A stretch of DNA of 13,946 nt from Oxalobacteraceae bacterium UBA5157 (GTDB taxonomy: Bacteria > Pseudomonadota > Gammaproteobacteria > Burkholderiales > Burkholderiaceae_D): the NCBI GenBank assembly GCA_002415335.1, contig DHXL01000333.1, forward strand, positions 10,997-24,942, written 5' to 3'. How positions within the stretch are numbered: position 1 is the first letter of the stretch; each line of letters opens with the position of its first letter. A model generated the notes under the pieces. That model saw only the letters and a list, made by a program, of their open reading frames with translations. It was not told where the DNA came from and ran no database searches. The translations under genes and the position numbers were made by a program. This document shows, one piece after another, positions 4,902-11,888 of the stretch.

Positions 4902-7151
4902 ATGGTCTCCATTGCAGCGTCTGGAAGCGAAATATCCGAACAACTCACTGCCGGCCTGAATGCCGAGGACAGCGCGCGCGTGCTGGAGGCGCTCGCCTTC
5001 ATCAAGCCGATTTACGAAACCAAGACAGTCGTTACCGGGCAGGATGCCTTCCTCTTTGCCCAAGGCGTTGCCACCACGCTGGCGCACCTGAAAACCGACG
5101 TCGATACCCGCATTGCCGGCTTGCTGTTCGAATTGCCGGCAATTGACGCCACGGCTGCGGATTCGATCGAGGCACGCTTCGGCAAAGAGATCGCCGACCT
5201 GGTGGCCGGCATCCGCCAATTGATACGCTTGCACGAGGTCACTTTCGGCCAACAAGAAGTCAGCCGCGGCAAGAATGCGGCGCAACAAGCATCGGCGCAA
5301 CTTGAGACACTGCGCAAGATGCTGCTGGCAATGGCGTCCGACATGCGCGTGGTGCTGGTGCGGCTGGGGTCGCGCGTGACGACCTTGCGCTATTACGCCG
5401 ATCTCAAGCTGGAAAACGACACTACCAAACAATATGCGCGCCAAACAATGGATCTTTACGCGCCGCTCGCGAATCGCCTCGGGATCTGGCAATTGAAGTG
5501 GGAGCTGGAGGACTTGTCGTTTCGCTTCCTGGAGCCGATTGCCTACAAGCGCATTGCCAAGATGCTCGAAGAAAAGCGCATGGAACGCGAAAGCTTCGTG
5601 CATGGCGCGATCGAACGGCTACGATCGGAACTGGCGGCCGCCGGCGTCAAGGCAGAGGTGTTTGGTCGACCGAAACATATCTTCAGTATCTGGAACAAGC
5701 TGCGCGGTAAGGATATCGATTTCTCCGAACTATACGATGTGCGCGCTTTTCGCGTAATCGTGGAGGACGTCAAGACCTGCTATACGGTGCTCGGCATCGT
5801 GCATAACATCTGGGCACCGATCCCGAAGGAATTTGACGATTATATTTCGCGGCCGAAACCGAACGGCTATCAATCGCTGCACACGGTGGTGTTGGCGGAA
5901 GATGGCCGTGCGCTGGAAGTTCAGATCCGCACCGCCGACATGCACCATTTCGCCGAATACGGCGTCGCGGCGCACTGGCGTTACAAGGAAGCCGGCGGTT
6001 CGAATTTCGCGGCAAAAAAATACGACGAAAAAATCGCATGGCTGCGACAACTGCTGGCGTGGAAAACCGAAGTCGCGGACGTCGTGGTGGGGGCGGAAGA
6101 CACGCGTCGCGAATGGGTCGAGAAGCTGAAATCGGCGACGCTGGACGACCGCATTTATGTGTTGACGCCGCAGGCACGCGTGATTGAATTACCGAGCGGC
6201 GCGACGCCGATCGATTTCGCGTATCACTTGCACAGCGACGTCGGCCACCGCTGCCGCGGGGCGCGCGTGGATGGCGCGATGGTGCCGCTCAATACGCCAT
6301 TGAAGAATGGTCAAACGGTCGACATCATCACCGCGCGAGGCGGCAGCGAAGCGGGACCTTCGCGCGATTGGCTCAGTCCCGGTTACGCCGCCAGTGCGCG
6401 TACGCGCTCCAAGGTACGCGCCTGGTTCAATGCGATCGACCAGCAGGAAACGTTGGCGAATGGCCGCGGCCTGGTTGAGAAATCGCTGCAGCGCGAAGGC
6501 AAGACGGCTGTCAACCTGGAGGAACTTGCGCACAAACTCGGTTTTTCCAAACCCGACGATCTATTCCTGGCGGTCGGCAAGGAGGAGTTCAGCCTGCGCC
6601 ATGTCGAACAAGCGCTGCACGGCGACGAAGCGGGCAAACAGGCGATTAATCCGGACGACGCAGTGCTGCCGCGCAAGAGTCGCGCGTCCAGTGTCGTGCA
6701 TGGAGCCAGATCGGGCGTATTGGTGGTTGGCACCGACGGATTGCTGACACAACTTGCGAAGTGCTGCAAGCCGGCGCCGCCCGACGACATCGTCGGCTTC
6801 ATCACGCGCGGCAAAGGCGTATCGATTCACCGCGCCACCTGCAAGAACTTCGCCGAGATGGAAGCCAAGGCGCCCGAGCGCGTGATCCAGACCGCCTGGG
6901 GCAAAGCGGGAAACGAAACAGTTTACCCGGTCGATATCTTTATCCTGGCCGGCGACCGCCAAGGCTTGTTGCGCGACGTCTCGGAAATCTTTCTGCGCGA
7001 AAAAATCAATGTCATCGGCGTCAGCACACAGAGCGCAAAGGGCCAGGCGCGCATGGCGTTTACGGCCGAGATTGGCTCAACTGCGCAATTGCAGAAAGCG
7101 CTGGGCGTGATACGCGAAGTCGAAGGCGTTATCGACGCGCGGCGGCAGTAA
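4902..7151 (+). CDS. relA: RelA-type (p)ppGpp synthetase, hydrolase domain degenerate
   Basis: This 749-residue long RSH protein is the stringent-response enzyme that makes pppGpp/ppGpp from ATP and GTP or GDP at starved ribosomes. Domain order: degenerate HD region (about 40-200), synthetase (about 250-365), TGS (about 415-475), Zn/CC motif AKCCKPAPPDDIVGF (619-633), and a C-terminal ACT domain (about 674-745). The HD motif of active hydrolases is replaced by LLFELP (74-79), and the synthetase motif is EFDD (310-313), the EXDD form of synthetase-only RelA rather than the RXKD of bifunctional Rel/SpoT. The substrate segment YISRPKPNGYQSLHTVV is intact. AGAGA at 4893-4897 precedes the ATG. A separate SpoT-type hydrolase should therefore exist elsewhere in the genome. 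It is convergent with the CDF transporter, with 6 nt between stops. Confidence 0.95.
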   Translation: MVSIAASGSEISEQLTAGLNAEDSARVLEALAFIKPIYETKTVVTGQDAFLFAQGVATTLAHLKTDVDTRIAGLLFELPAIDATAADSIEARFGKEIADLVAGIRQLIRLHEVTFGQQEVSRGKNAAQQASAQLETLRKMLLAMASDMRVVLVRLGSRVTTLRYYADLKLENDTTKQYARQTMDLYAPLANRLGIWQLKWELEDLSFRFLEPIAYKRIAKMLEEKRMERESFVHGAIERLRSELAAAGVKAEVFGRPKHIFSIWNKLRGKDIDFSELYDVRAFRVIVEDVKTCYTVLGIVHNIWAPIPKEFDDYISRPKPNGYQSLHTVVLAEDGRALEVQIRTADMHHFAEYGVAAHWRYKEAGGSNFAAKKYDEKIAWLRQLLAWKTEVADVVVGAEDTRREWVEKLKSATLDDRIYVLTPQARVIELPSGATPIDFAYHLHSDVGHRCRGARVDGAMVPLNTPLKNGQTVDIITARGGSEAGPSRDWLSPGYAASARTRSKVRAWFNAIDQQETLANGRGLVEKSLQREGKTAVNLEELAHKLGFSKPDDLFLAVGKEEFSLRHVEQALHGDEAGKQAINPDDAVLPRKSRASSVVHGARSGVLVVGTDGLLTQLAKCCKPAPPDDIVGFITRGKGVSIHRATCKNFAEMEAKAPERVIQTAWGKAGNETVYPVDIFILAGDRQGLLRDVSEIFLREKINVIGVSTQSAKGQARMAFTAEIGSTAQLQKALGVIREVEGVIDARRQ

Positions 7152-7157
7152 TCCGCA

Positions 7158-8093
7158 TCACGCTTCTCCGTCGGCCATGTCCGGCAATTCGGCTTGCAAG
7201 GTCACATGGTCGATCCCATAGCGCTTCAGCAGCATGGCCTTGACCGCACGCAGCACAGCGGGCCATTCCGGCAATGCACGGATTTCGATATGGCCGATCA
7301 ATGCCGGGTAGCCGGGGGACATTTCCCAGACGTGCAAATCATGAACCGACAATACGCCCTCGATTCGTGCCAGATCGGCGCCGACCTGCACATAATCGAT
7401 ATGCAGGGGCACGCCTTCCATCAGAAAATGGTACGACTCGCGCAGCACGGCGAACGTCGATTTCAGGATCAGCAGCGACACGAACAGGGACAGCAGCGGA
7501 TCGATCGTGAGCCAGCCGGTAAGGTAAATCACCGCACCGGCGACAATCGCCGCGATCGACCCGAGCAGATCGCCCATCACATGCACCAGCGCGGCGCGCG
7601 TGTTGACACTTCGCTTATCTTGCGACAAGATCCAGGCCACTGCCAGATTGACCGCCAGCCCGACGGTGGCGACGATGAACACCGCCGCACCCCGTACCGC
7701 CACTGGTTGGGAAAAACGTTGCACCGCCTGGAACCCGATCCAGCAGACCACCGCAAGCATGATCAACCCGTTGACAAATGCGGCGAGCGCTTCGGCGCGG
7801 CCAAAACCGAAGGAATGCTTAGCCGATGGCGGCCTCTTTGAAATAATCTGCGCCAGCAGGGCCAAGCCCAATGCGGTGGCATCGGTCACCATGTGGCCGG
7901 CATCCGAAATCAAGGCCAACGAGTGCGACCAGAAGCCGGCGAACACCTCGACAACCGCAAAGGCCAGCGTCAGTGCGACCGACCAAGCCAGGATCTTCTG
8001 GCTGCGGTCTTCGCTGACGTGCCTGTGCTTGGCGTCGCCTGCACGGTGAGCATGCAAATGGGTCGAGACGGGTGGCTGTGATTTAGTTGGCAT
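7158..8093 (-). CDS. Cation diffusion facilitator (CDF) metal efflux transporter, ZitB/CzcD type
   Basis: This 311-residue inner-membrane protein should export Zn2+ (or a similar divalent metal) in exchange for protons. About six hydrophobic segments follow a His-rich N-terminus (HLHAHRAGDAKHRH). The metal-site signatures are SDAGHMVTDA (His67 and Asp71) in the second segment and HVMGDLLGS (His171 and Asp175) in the fifth, together with KHSFGFGR and a C-terminal regulatory domain with VHDLHVWEMSPG. The frame is open further upstream to 8300, but ATG at 8093 (MPTKSQPP) gives the family length; the Shine-Dalgarno sequence before it is weak. It faces relA with 6 nt between stops and is divergent from hyi. 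Metal specificity is inferred from the H-D/H-D form, which is typical of zinc-type members. Confidence 0.92.
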   Translation of the reverse strand: MPTKSQPPVSTHLHAHRAGDAKHRHVSEDRSQKILAWSVALTLAFAVVEVFAGFWSHSLALISDAGHMVTDATALGLALLAQIISKRPPSAKHSFGFGRAEALAAFVNGLIMLAVVCWIGFQAVQRFSQPVAVRGAAVFIVATVGLAVNLAVAWILSQDKRSVNTRAALVHVMGDLLGSIAAIVAGAVIYLTGWLTIDPLLSLFVSLLILKSTFAVLRESYHFLMEGVPLHIDYVQVGADLARIEGVLSVHDLHVWEMSPGYPALIGHIEIRALPEWPAVLRAVKAMLLKRYGIDHVTLQAELPDMADGEA

Positions 8094-8271
8094 GAGTGAA
8101 GGCGTTCGATCCGAGTTGCGAGTGTACTGGAATTTATCGGCGAACAAGTGTGATTGGATTCGATGCCGCGCAATGAAAGTGTACCTGCGGGGGCGAAGGA
8201 TTGTCTTGTCCGTCAATTGCTTGGAAGCCTTGGTATCATGCATAGTGCCGAATCCACACCACGCCTCCGCC

Positions 8272-9057
8272 ATGCCAAATTTCGCCGCCAACCTGACCAT
8301 GATGTATCACGAGCACGTGTTCCTGGACCGCTTTGCGGCAGCCGCCGGGGATGGTTTCAGCGGGGTCGAGTTCTTGTTTCCGTATGGTTTTCTGGCGGGA
8401 GAAATCAGGGCGCGACTACAGGACTGCAACTTGACGCAAGCGCTATTCAATTGTCCGCCCGGAGATTGGGATGGCGGCGAACGTGGCATCGCCTGCTTGC
8501 CTGGGCGCGAAGACGAATTCAAGCGCGGCATCGAGCGCGCGCTGGGCTATGCGAGCGTACTCGGCAACAAGATCCTGCATGTCATGGCCGGTCGACTCAA
8601 GCCTGAGCAAGACACTGCGCGGAACCGCGCAGTATATTTGCGCAATCTTGCCTTCGCGGCCCAGCAAGCCGCGCCGCATGGCATCACGATCGTGATCGAG
8701 CCGATTAACACGCGCGACATACCGGGATATTTTCTCAGCCTGCAAGGCGACGCGCATGCAATTTGCCGCGAAGTCGGCGCACCTAATCTCAAAGTGCAAT
8801 TCGACCTCTACCATTGTCAAATCATGGAAGGCGATCTGGCGATGAAAATGCGACGCGACATCGGTGGAATATCGCACATGCAAATCGCCGGTGTGCCGGA
8901 GCGGCATGAGCCGGACAGCGGCGAAATTAATTATCCGTACCTGTTTCGGCTGATGGATGAGCTCGGTTATGGAGGATGGGTCGGCTGTGAATACAGCCCG
9001 CGCGCTGGAACTTCAGAGGGATTGGGGTGGCTGAGATCGTGGCTGCAGCGGGGCTGA
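8272..9057 (+). CDS. hyi: Hydroxypyruvate isomerase
   Basis: This 261-residue TIM-barrel protein should interconvert hydroxypyruvate and tartronate semialdehyde in glyoxylate/glycolate metabolism. Features: the start MPNFAANLTMMYHEHVFLDR; GDWDGGERG (64-72), close to the E. coli Hyi segment; the metal ligands and acid/base residues Glu143 (IVIEPINTRDIPGY) and Glu240 (VGCEYSPRAGT); QFDLYHCQ (176-183); and VPERHEPDSGEINY (208-221). The frame is open from 8092, but upstream residues are not protein-like and 8272 matches homologues; the Shine-Dalgarno sequence is weak. In other bacteria hyi sits beside gcl and glxR; here it is alone, between an efflux pump and tRNA-Val. No terminator is seen after the stop before the tRNA promoter. 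An otherwise related sugar isomerase is the alternative. Confidence 0.9.
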   Translation: MPNFAANLTMMYHEHVFLDRFAAAAGDGFSGVEFLFPYGFLAGEIRARLQDCNLTQALFNCPPGDWDGGERGIACLPGREDEFKRGIERALGYASVLGNKILHVMAGRLKPEQDTARNRAVYLRNLAFAAQQAAPHGITIVIEPINTRDIPGYFLSLQGDAHAICREVGAPNLKVQFDLYHCQIMEGDLAMKMRRDIGGISHMQIAGVPERHEPDSGEINYPYLFRLMDELGYGGWVGCEYSPRAGTSEGLGWLRSWLQRG

Positions 9058-9091
9058 ACATGAGGCACTAGCGAAAACATGAAAATGTCGT

Positions 9092-9097
9092 TATAAT
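9092..9097 (+). promoter_or_regulatory. Consensus -10 box of the tRNA-Val promoter
   Basis: A perfect TATAAT lies 11 nt before the tRNA 5' end. No recognisable -35 is seen at the usual distance (about TAGCGA). No other convincing promoter is visible between here and thrS, so it may also drive the thrS leader. Confidence 0.55.
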
Positions 9098-9108
9098 TTC
9101 GCTTCTTT

Positions 9109-9185
9109 AGGCGCGTAGCTCAGCTGGTTAGAGCACTACCTTGACATGGTAGGGGTCGTTGGTTCGAGTCCAATCGTGCCTACCA
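9109..9185 (+). tRNA. tRNA-Val(GAC)
   Basis: A full 77-nt cloverleaf can be folded by eye: acceptor AGGCGCG with CGTGCCT (one G-U), D arm GCTC...GAGC, anticodon stem CTACC/GGTAG with loop TTGACAT, anticodon GAC at 9143-9145, variable region GGGTC, T arm GTTGG-TTCGAGT-CCAAT, discriminator A and encoded CCA at 9183-9185. GAC reads Val codons GUC and GUU. A consensus -10 box is 11 nt upstream. No terminator follows: the next Rho-independent signal is the candidate thrS attenuator at 9308-9336, so the transcript may continue into it. Confidence 0.96.
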
Positions 9186-9199
9186 ACGAAAAATTGGTA
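9181..9199 (+). other. 6-bp hairpin overlapping the tRNA-Val 3' end
   Basis: TACCAA (9181-9186), which includes the tRNA CCA end, pairs perfectly with TTGGTA (9194-9199) across a 7-nt loop. No T-run follows. It competes with the acceptor stem of the precursor and may affect 3' processing. Confidence 0.4.
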
Positions 9200-9234
9200 A
9201 CAACATCTGTAAGAGCGAGAAAGGCAATCCGGTT

Positions 9235-9279
9235 ATGACACCGCGAACTACCACCACAATGGTTTGGGAGCGACGCTAG
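9235..9279 (+). CDS. Threonine-rich leader peptide of the thrS attenuator
   Basis: ATG at 9235 opens 14 codons ending in TAG at 9277-9279, coding MTPRTTTTMVWERR. Five residues are Thr, and four are consecutive, with codons ACT-ACC-ACC-ACA (9247-9258). AAGG (9221-9224), inside GAGAAAGG, sits 10 nt before the ATG as a Shine-Dalgarno. The gene downstream is thrS, whose product charges tRNA-Thr, and a terminator lies 29 nt after the stop. Known leader peptides such as E. coli thrL work by ribosome stalling at codons for the regulated amino acid, and this ORF has that layout for thrS. The run of Thr codons in frame with a start, a Shine-Dalgarno and a terminator before a Thr-tRNA synthetase gene is unlikely by chance. 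I know of no characterised thrS leader peptide of this kind. Confidence 0.78.
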   Translation: MTPRTTTTMVWERR

Positions 9280-9336
9280 TCGGGATCTTTTTCGTCATTG
9301 CATTTTGAAAAAGCGCGGCTAGTCCGCGTTTTTTTT
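9244..9336 (+). promoter_or_regulatory. Candidate transcription attenuator of thrS (protector, antiterminator, terminator)
   Basis: Three mutually exclusive pairings can be drawn by hand. Protector: CGAaCTA (9244-9250) with TAGTCG (9277-9282). Antiterminator: GCTAGTCG (9275-9282) with CGGCTAGT (9316-9323, two G-U), stacked on CTTTTTC (9287-9293) with GAAAAAG (9307-9313). Terminator: CGCGG/CCGCG followed by T8. A ribosome stalled at the Thr codons (9247-9258) would mask the protector arm and leave 9275-9282 free, so the antiterminator would form and thrS would be read. A ribosome that reaches the stop codon would cover 9275-9282, so the terminator would form. This is the logic of classical amino-acid attenuation. 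No folding program was run. Confidence 0.7.
9308..9336 (+). terminator. Rho-independent terminator in the thrS leader
   Basis: CGCGG (9314-9318) pairs with CCGCG (9324-9328) around loop CTAGT. G9313-T9329 and the A-run 9308-9312 with T9330-9334 extend the stem, and eight T follow at 9329-9336. It lies before thrS, so it is either the end of the tRNA-Val transcript or, with the leader peptide, an attenuator. Confidence 0.85.
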
Positions 9337-9371
9337 CGTCCGCATTTTCTTCATCCAATTAATACCCTGGC

Positions 9372-9395
9372 GTCGGTGCCAATCACGATACCGAC
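9372..9395 (+). promoter_or_regulatory. Hairpin next to the thrS ribosome-binding site
   Basis: GTCGGT (9372-9377) pairs perfectly with ACCGAC (9390-9395), ending 2 nt before the GGAG (9398-9401) used by thrS. In E. coli ThrRS represses its own mRNA by binding leader hairpins near this position, so it may be a second, translational control site. The stem is short, so this is tentative. Confidence 0.35.
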
Positions 9396-9407
9396 ATGGA
9401 GCGCAGA

Positions 9408-11315
9408 ATGGTTACAGTCCGACTTCCCGATGGTTCGCAACGTCAATTCGATGCGCCGGTTACGGTTGCGCAAGTCGCCGCCAATATCGGTACCGGCCTC
9501 GCAAAAGCCGCGTTGGCCGGCAAGGTCGATGGCAAGGTTGTCGATACTTCTTTCCTCATCGAGCGCGACGCCGATGTCGCGATCGTCACCGACAAGGACG
9601 CAGATGGCTTGGAGGTGATCCGCCATTCGACCGCGCATTTGCTGGCCTATGCGGTCAAGGAATTGTTTCCGGATGCGCAGGTAACGATCGGGCCGGTGAT
9701 TGAGAATGGCTTTTTTTACGATTTTTCATATAAACGCCCATTCACACCGGAAGATTTGGCCGCGATCGAGAAGAAAATGTCCGAACTGGCCAAGAAGGAT
9801 GAGCCGGTTACGCGCCAGGTATTGCCGCGCGACGAGGCGGTGGCTTATTTCAAGTCAATCGGCGAGGCGTACAAGGCGGAGATCATCGAATCGATCCCGG
9901 CCGATCAGGATGTGTCGCTGTATACCGAGGGTAAGTTTACCGATCTGTGTCGCGGTCCGCACGTGCCGTCGACTGGAAAACTCAAGGTCTTCAAGCTGAT
10001 GAAGCTGGCCGGCGCATATTGGCGCGGCGATTCCAACAACGAGATGCTGCAGCGTATCTATGGCACCGCGTGGGCCAAGAAGGAAGAGCAGGAAGCGTAT
10101 CTGCACATGCTGGAAGAAGCGGAAAAACGCGACCACCGCAAGCTGGGCCGTGCGCTCGATTTGTTCCACTTTCAGGAGGAAGCTCCGGGCCTGATTTTCT
10201 GGCATCCGAAAGGTTGGACGGTATGGCAGCAAGTCGAGCAATACATGCGCCGCGTCTATCAGGACAACGGTTATCAGGAAGTCAAGGCGCCGCAGATTCT
10301 CGATCGTAGCCTGTGGGAAAAATCCGGCCATTGGGAGAACTACAAGGACAATATGTTCACGACTGAGTCGGAGAACCGTTCTTATGCGTTGAAGCCGATG
10401 AATTGTCCGGGCCATGTCCAGATTTTCCGTTCCAACATGCATTCCTATCGCGAATTGCCGCTGCGTTACGGTGAATTTGGCCAATGCCATCGCAACGAGC
10501 CATCGGGTTCGCTGCACGGCATGATGCGGGTGCGCGGATTTACCCAGGACGATGGGCATATTTTCTGCACCGAAGACCAGATCCTCGATGAGTGCGTTGC
10601 ATTTACATCGCTGCTGCTGAAGGTGTACCGGGATTTTGGTTTTAGTGACGTCATTTACAAGGTCGCAACTCGACCGGACAAGCGCGTCGGTTCGGATGAG
10701 GCATGGGACAAGGCCGAGAATGCATTGATTGAATCGCTCAAGCGTTCCGGCGTTGAATATGAGATATCGCCGGGCGAAGGCGCGTTCTATGGTCCGAAAA
10801 TCGAATACACGCTGAAAGATGCAATTGGTCGGATGTGGCAGTGCGGCACGATTCAGGTCGACTTCTCGATGCCTATGCGCCTCGACGCCGAATATGTTGC
10901 TGAAGACAACACGCGCCAAGTGCCGGTGATGCTGCATCGGGCAATTCTTGGCTCGCTTGAGCGCTTTATCGGAATGTTGATCGAAAACTATGCCGGTGCG
11001 CTGCCTTTGTGGCTGGCGCCGGTGCAGGTGGTGGTAGTGAATATCTCCGATGCGCAAGCCGAATACGCGCAAAAAGTTGCACAAGACCTGAAGAAACAAG
11101 GGTTTAGAGTGCACGTCGATTTGCGCAATGAGAAAATAACCTATAAAATACGCGAGCATTCGGTTCAGAAGCTGCCCTATATCCTGGTGATTGGGGACAA
11201 AGAACGCGATGCGAACACAGTGGCCGTGCGTGCGCGGGGCAATGTCGATCTCGGTGTGATGCCGGTCGATGTATTGGTAGAGCGCCTGAAAAGCGAGCTC
11301 GAAGCCAAAGCCTGA
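9408..11315 (+). CDS. thrS: Threonyl-tRNA synthetase
   Basis: This 635-residue class II synthetase attaches Thr to tRNA-Thr. Order of domains: N-terminal TGS (about 1-61, MVTVRLPDGSQRQF), editing domain with HSTAH (His73, His77) and CRGPH (Cys181, His185), class II core, and a C-terminal anticodon-binding domain from about 535. The zinc ligands correspond to Cys333 (KPMNCPGH), His384 (DDGHIF) and His510 (VMLHRAI), one off from the E. coli numbers 334, 385 and 511, which supports the start at 9408. GGAG (9398-9401) is 6 nt before this ATG; ATG at 9396 has no Shine-Dalgarno. The family length is about 640. Its leader carries a Thr-codon-rich ORF and terminator. It begins the thrS-infC-rpmI-rplT-pheS cluster, as in E. 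coli. Confidence 0.97.
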   Translation: MVTVRLPDGSQRQFDAPVTVAQVAANIGTGLAKAALAGKVDGKVVDTSFLIERDADVAIVTDKDADGLEVIRHSTAHLLAYAVKELFPDAQVTIGPVIENGFFYDFSYKRPFTPEDLAAIEKKMSELAKKDEPVTRQVLPRDEAVAYFKSIGEAYKAEIIESIPADQDVSLYTEGKFTDLCRGPHVPSTGKLKVFKLMKLAGAYWRGDSNNEMLQRIYGTAWAKKEEQEAYLHMLEEAEKRDHRKLGRALDLFHFQEEAPGLIFWHPKGWTVWQQVEQYMRRVYQDNGYQEVKAPQILDRSLWEKSGHWENYKDNMFTTESENRSYALKPMNCPGHVQIFRSNMHSYRELPLRYGEFGQCHRNEPSGSLHGMMRVRGFTQDDGHIFCTEDQILDECVAFTSLLLKVYRDFGFSDVIYKVATRPDKRVGSDEAWDKAENALIESLKRSGVEYEISPGEGAFYGPKIEYTLKDAIGRMWQCGTIQVDFSMPMRLDAEYVAEDNTRQVPVMLHRAILGSLERFIGMLIENYAGALPLWLAPVQVVVVNISDAQAEYAQKVAQDLKKQGFRVHVDLRNEKITYKIREHSVQKLPYILVIGDKERDANTVAVRARGNVDLGVMPVDVLVERLKSELEAKA

Positions 11316-11346
11316 GCTAATGCACGGCTTAATTATTTGATTTTTA

Positions 11347-11361
11347 AAGGAAACTGCAATA
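11347..11361 (+). promoter_or_regulatory. infC ribosome-binding site and AUA start codon
   Basis: AAGGA (11347-11351) lies 7 nt before ATA at 11359. The frame is closed by TGA at 11338-11340, and no ATG, GTG or TTG occurs between this stop and 11410. The Shine-Dalgarno and conserved N-terminal residues therefore fix the start at the rare AUA. Confidence 0.85.
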
Positions 11362-11880
11362 GCTACTGACAAGTCGCATCGCATCAACGGCGAGATTACC
11401 GCTCCTGAAATGCGTTTAAGCGGGGTGGATAACGAACCGCTTGGTATCGTGAGTTTGGCTGACGCCTTCCGTTTGGCGGAAGAGGCGAACGTGGATCTGG
11501 TGGAAATCGCACCGACCGCCCAGCCGCCAGTGTGTCGCTTGATGGACTACGGCAAGTTCAAGTATTCGGAGCAGAAAAAAGCACACGAAGCCAAGTTGAA
11601 GCAGAAAATCGTCCTGGTCAAGGAAGTTAAATTCCGCCCGGGCACTGATGATGGCGATTACGCCATCAAGCTGCGCAATCTCATCAAGTTTCTGGATGAC
11701 GGCGACAAGACCAAGATCACACTGCGTTTCAGAGGTCGTGAAATGGCGCACCAGGATATCGGGGTGCGGATGCTGGAGCGCTTGAAGCTGGACTTGGAAC
11801 CTTACGGCCAAGTAGAGCAGTGGCCGAAGATGGAAGGCCGCCAGATGATCATGGTGCTGGCGCCGAAGAAGAAGAAGTAA
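11359..11880 (+). CDS. infC: Translation initiation factor IF-3, AUA start
   Basis: This 173-residue factor binds the 30S subunit, prevents 50S joining and checks the start codon. The frame is open from 11341, and the conserved N-terminus (ATDKSHRINGEITAPEMRL) lies upstream of the first ATG at 11410, so the gene starts at ATA (11359). A start at 11410 would remove 17 residues. The N domain has LGIVSLADAFRLAEEANVDLVEIAP; the linker and C domain have PPVCRLMDYGKFKY, VKEVKFRPGTDDGDYAIKLRN, and the C-terminal WPKMEGRQMIMVLAPKKKK. Family length is about 175-180. IF3 discriminates against non-AUG starts, and E. coli infC uses AUU for autoregulation; AUA here should serve the same purpose. thrS ends 43 nt upstream. 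Confidence 0.95.
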   Translation: MATDKSHRINGEITAPEMRLSGVDNEPLGIVSLADAFRLAEEANVDLVEIAPTAQPPVCRLMDYGKFKYSEQKKAHEAKLKQKIVLVKEVKFRPGTDDGDYAIKLRNLIKFLDDGDKTKITLRFRGREMAHQDIGVRMLERLKLDLEPYGQVEQWPKMEGRQMIMVLAPKKKK

Positions 11881-11888
11881 ATTTCACC

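Noticed and set aside
4557..5603. 348-residue open frame antisense to the RidA-family gene and relA
   Set aside because: Both plus-strand genes are clear family members, and this frame has no recognisable motif.
8092..8271. 60-residue N-terminal extension of hydroxypyruvate isomerase
   Set aside because: No similarity to the family; MPNFAANL at 8272 is the expected start.
8094..8300. 69-residue N-terminal extension of the CDF transporter
   Set aside because: The extra residues are not protein-like, overlap the start of hyi on the other strand, and the ATG at 8093 gives the family length.
9141..9146. TTGACA, a perfect -35 box
   Set aside because: It is the anticodon loop of tRNA-Val (TTGACAT), and at a 17-nt spacing there is only TCGAGT, so it is not a promoter.
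9855..11387. 510-residue open frame antisense to thrS
   Set aside because: It is a shadow of the strongly conserved thrS in GC-rich sequence, without a Shine-Dalgarno or recognisable domains.
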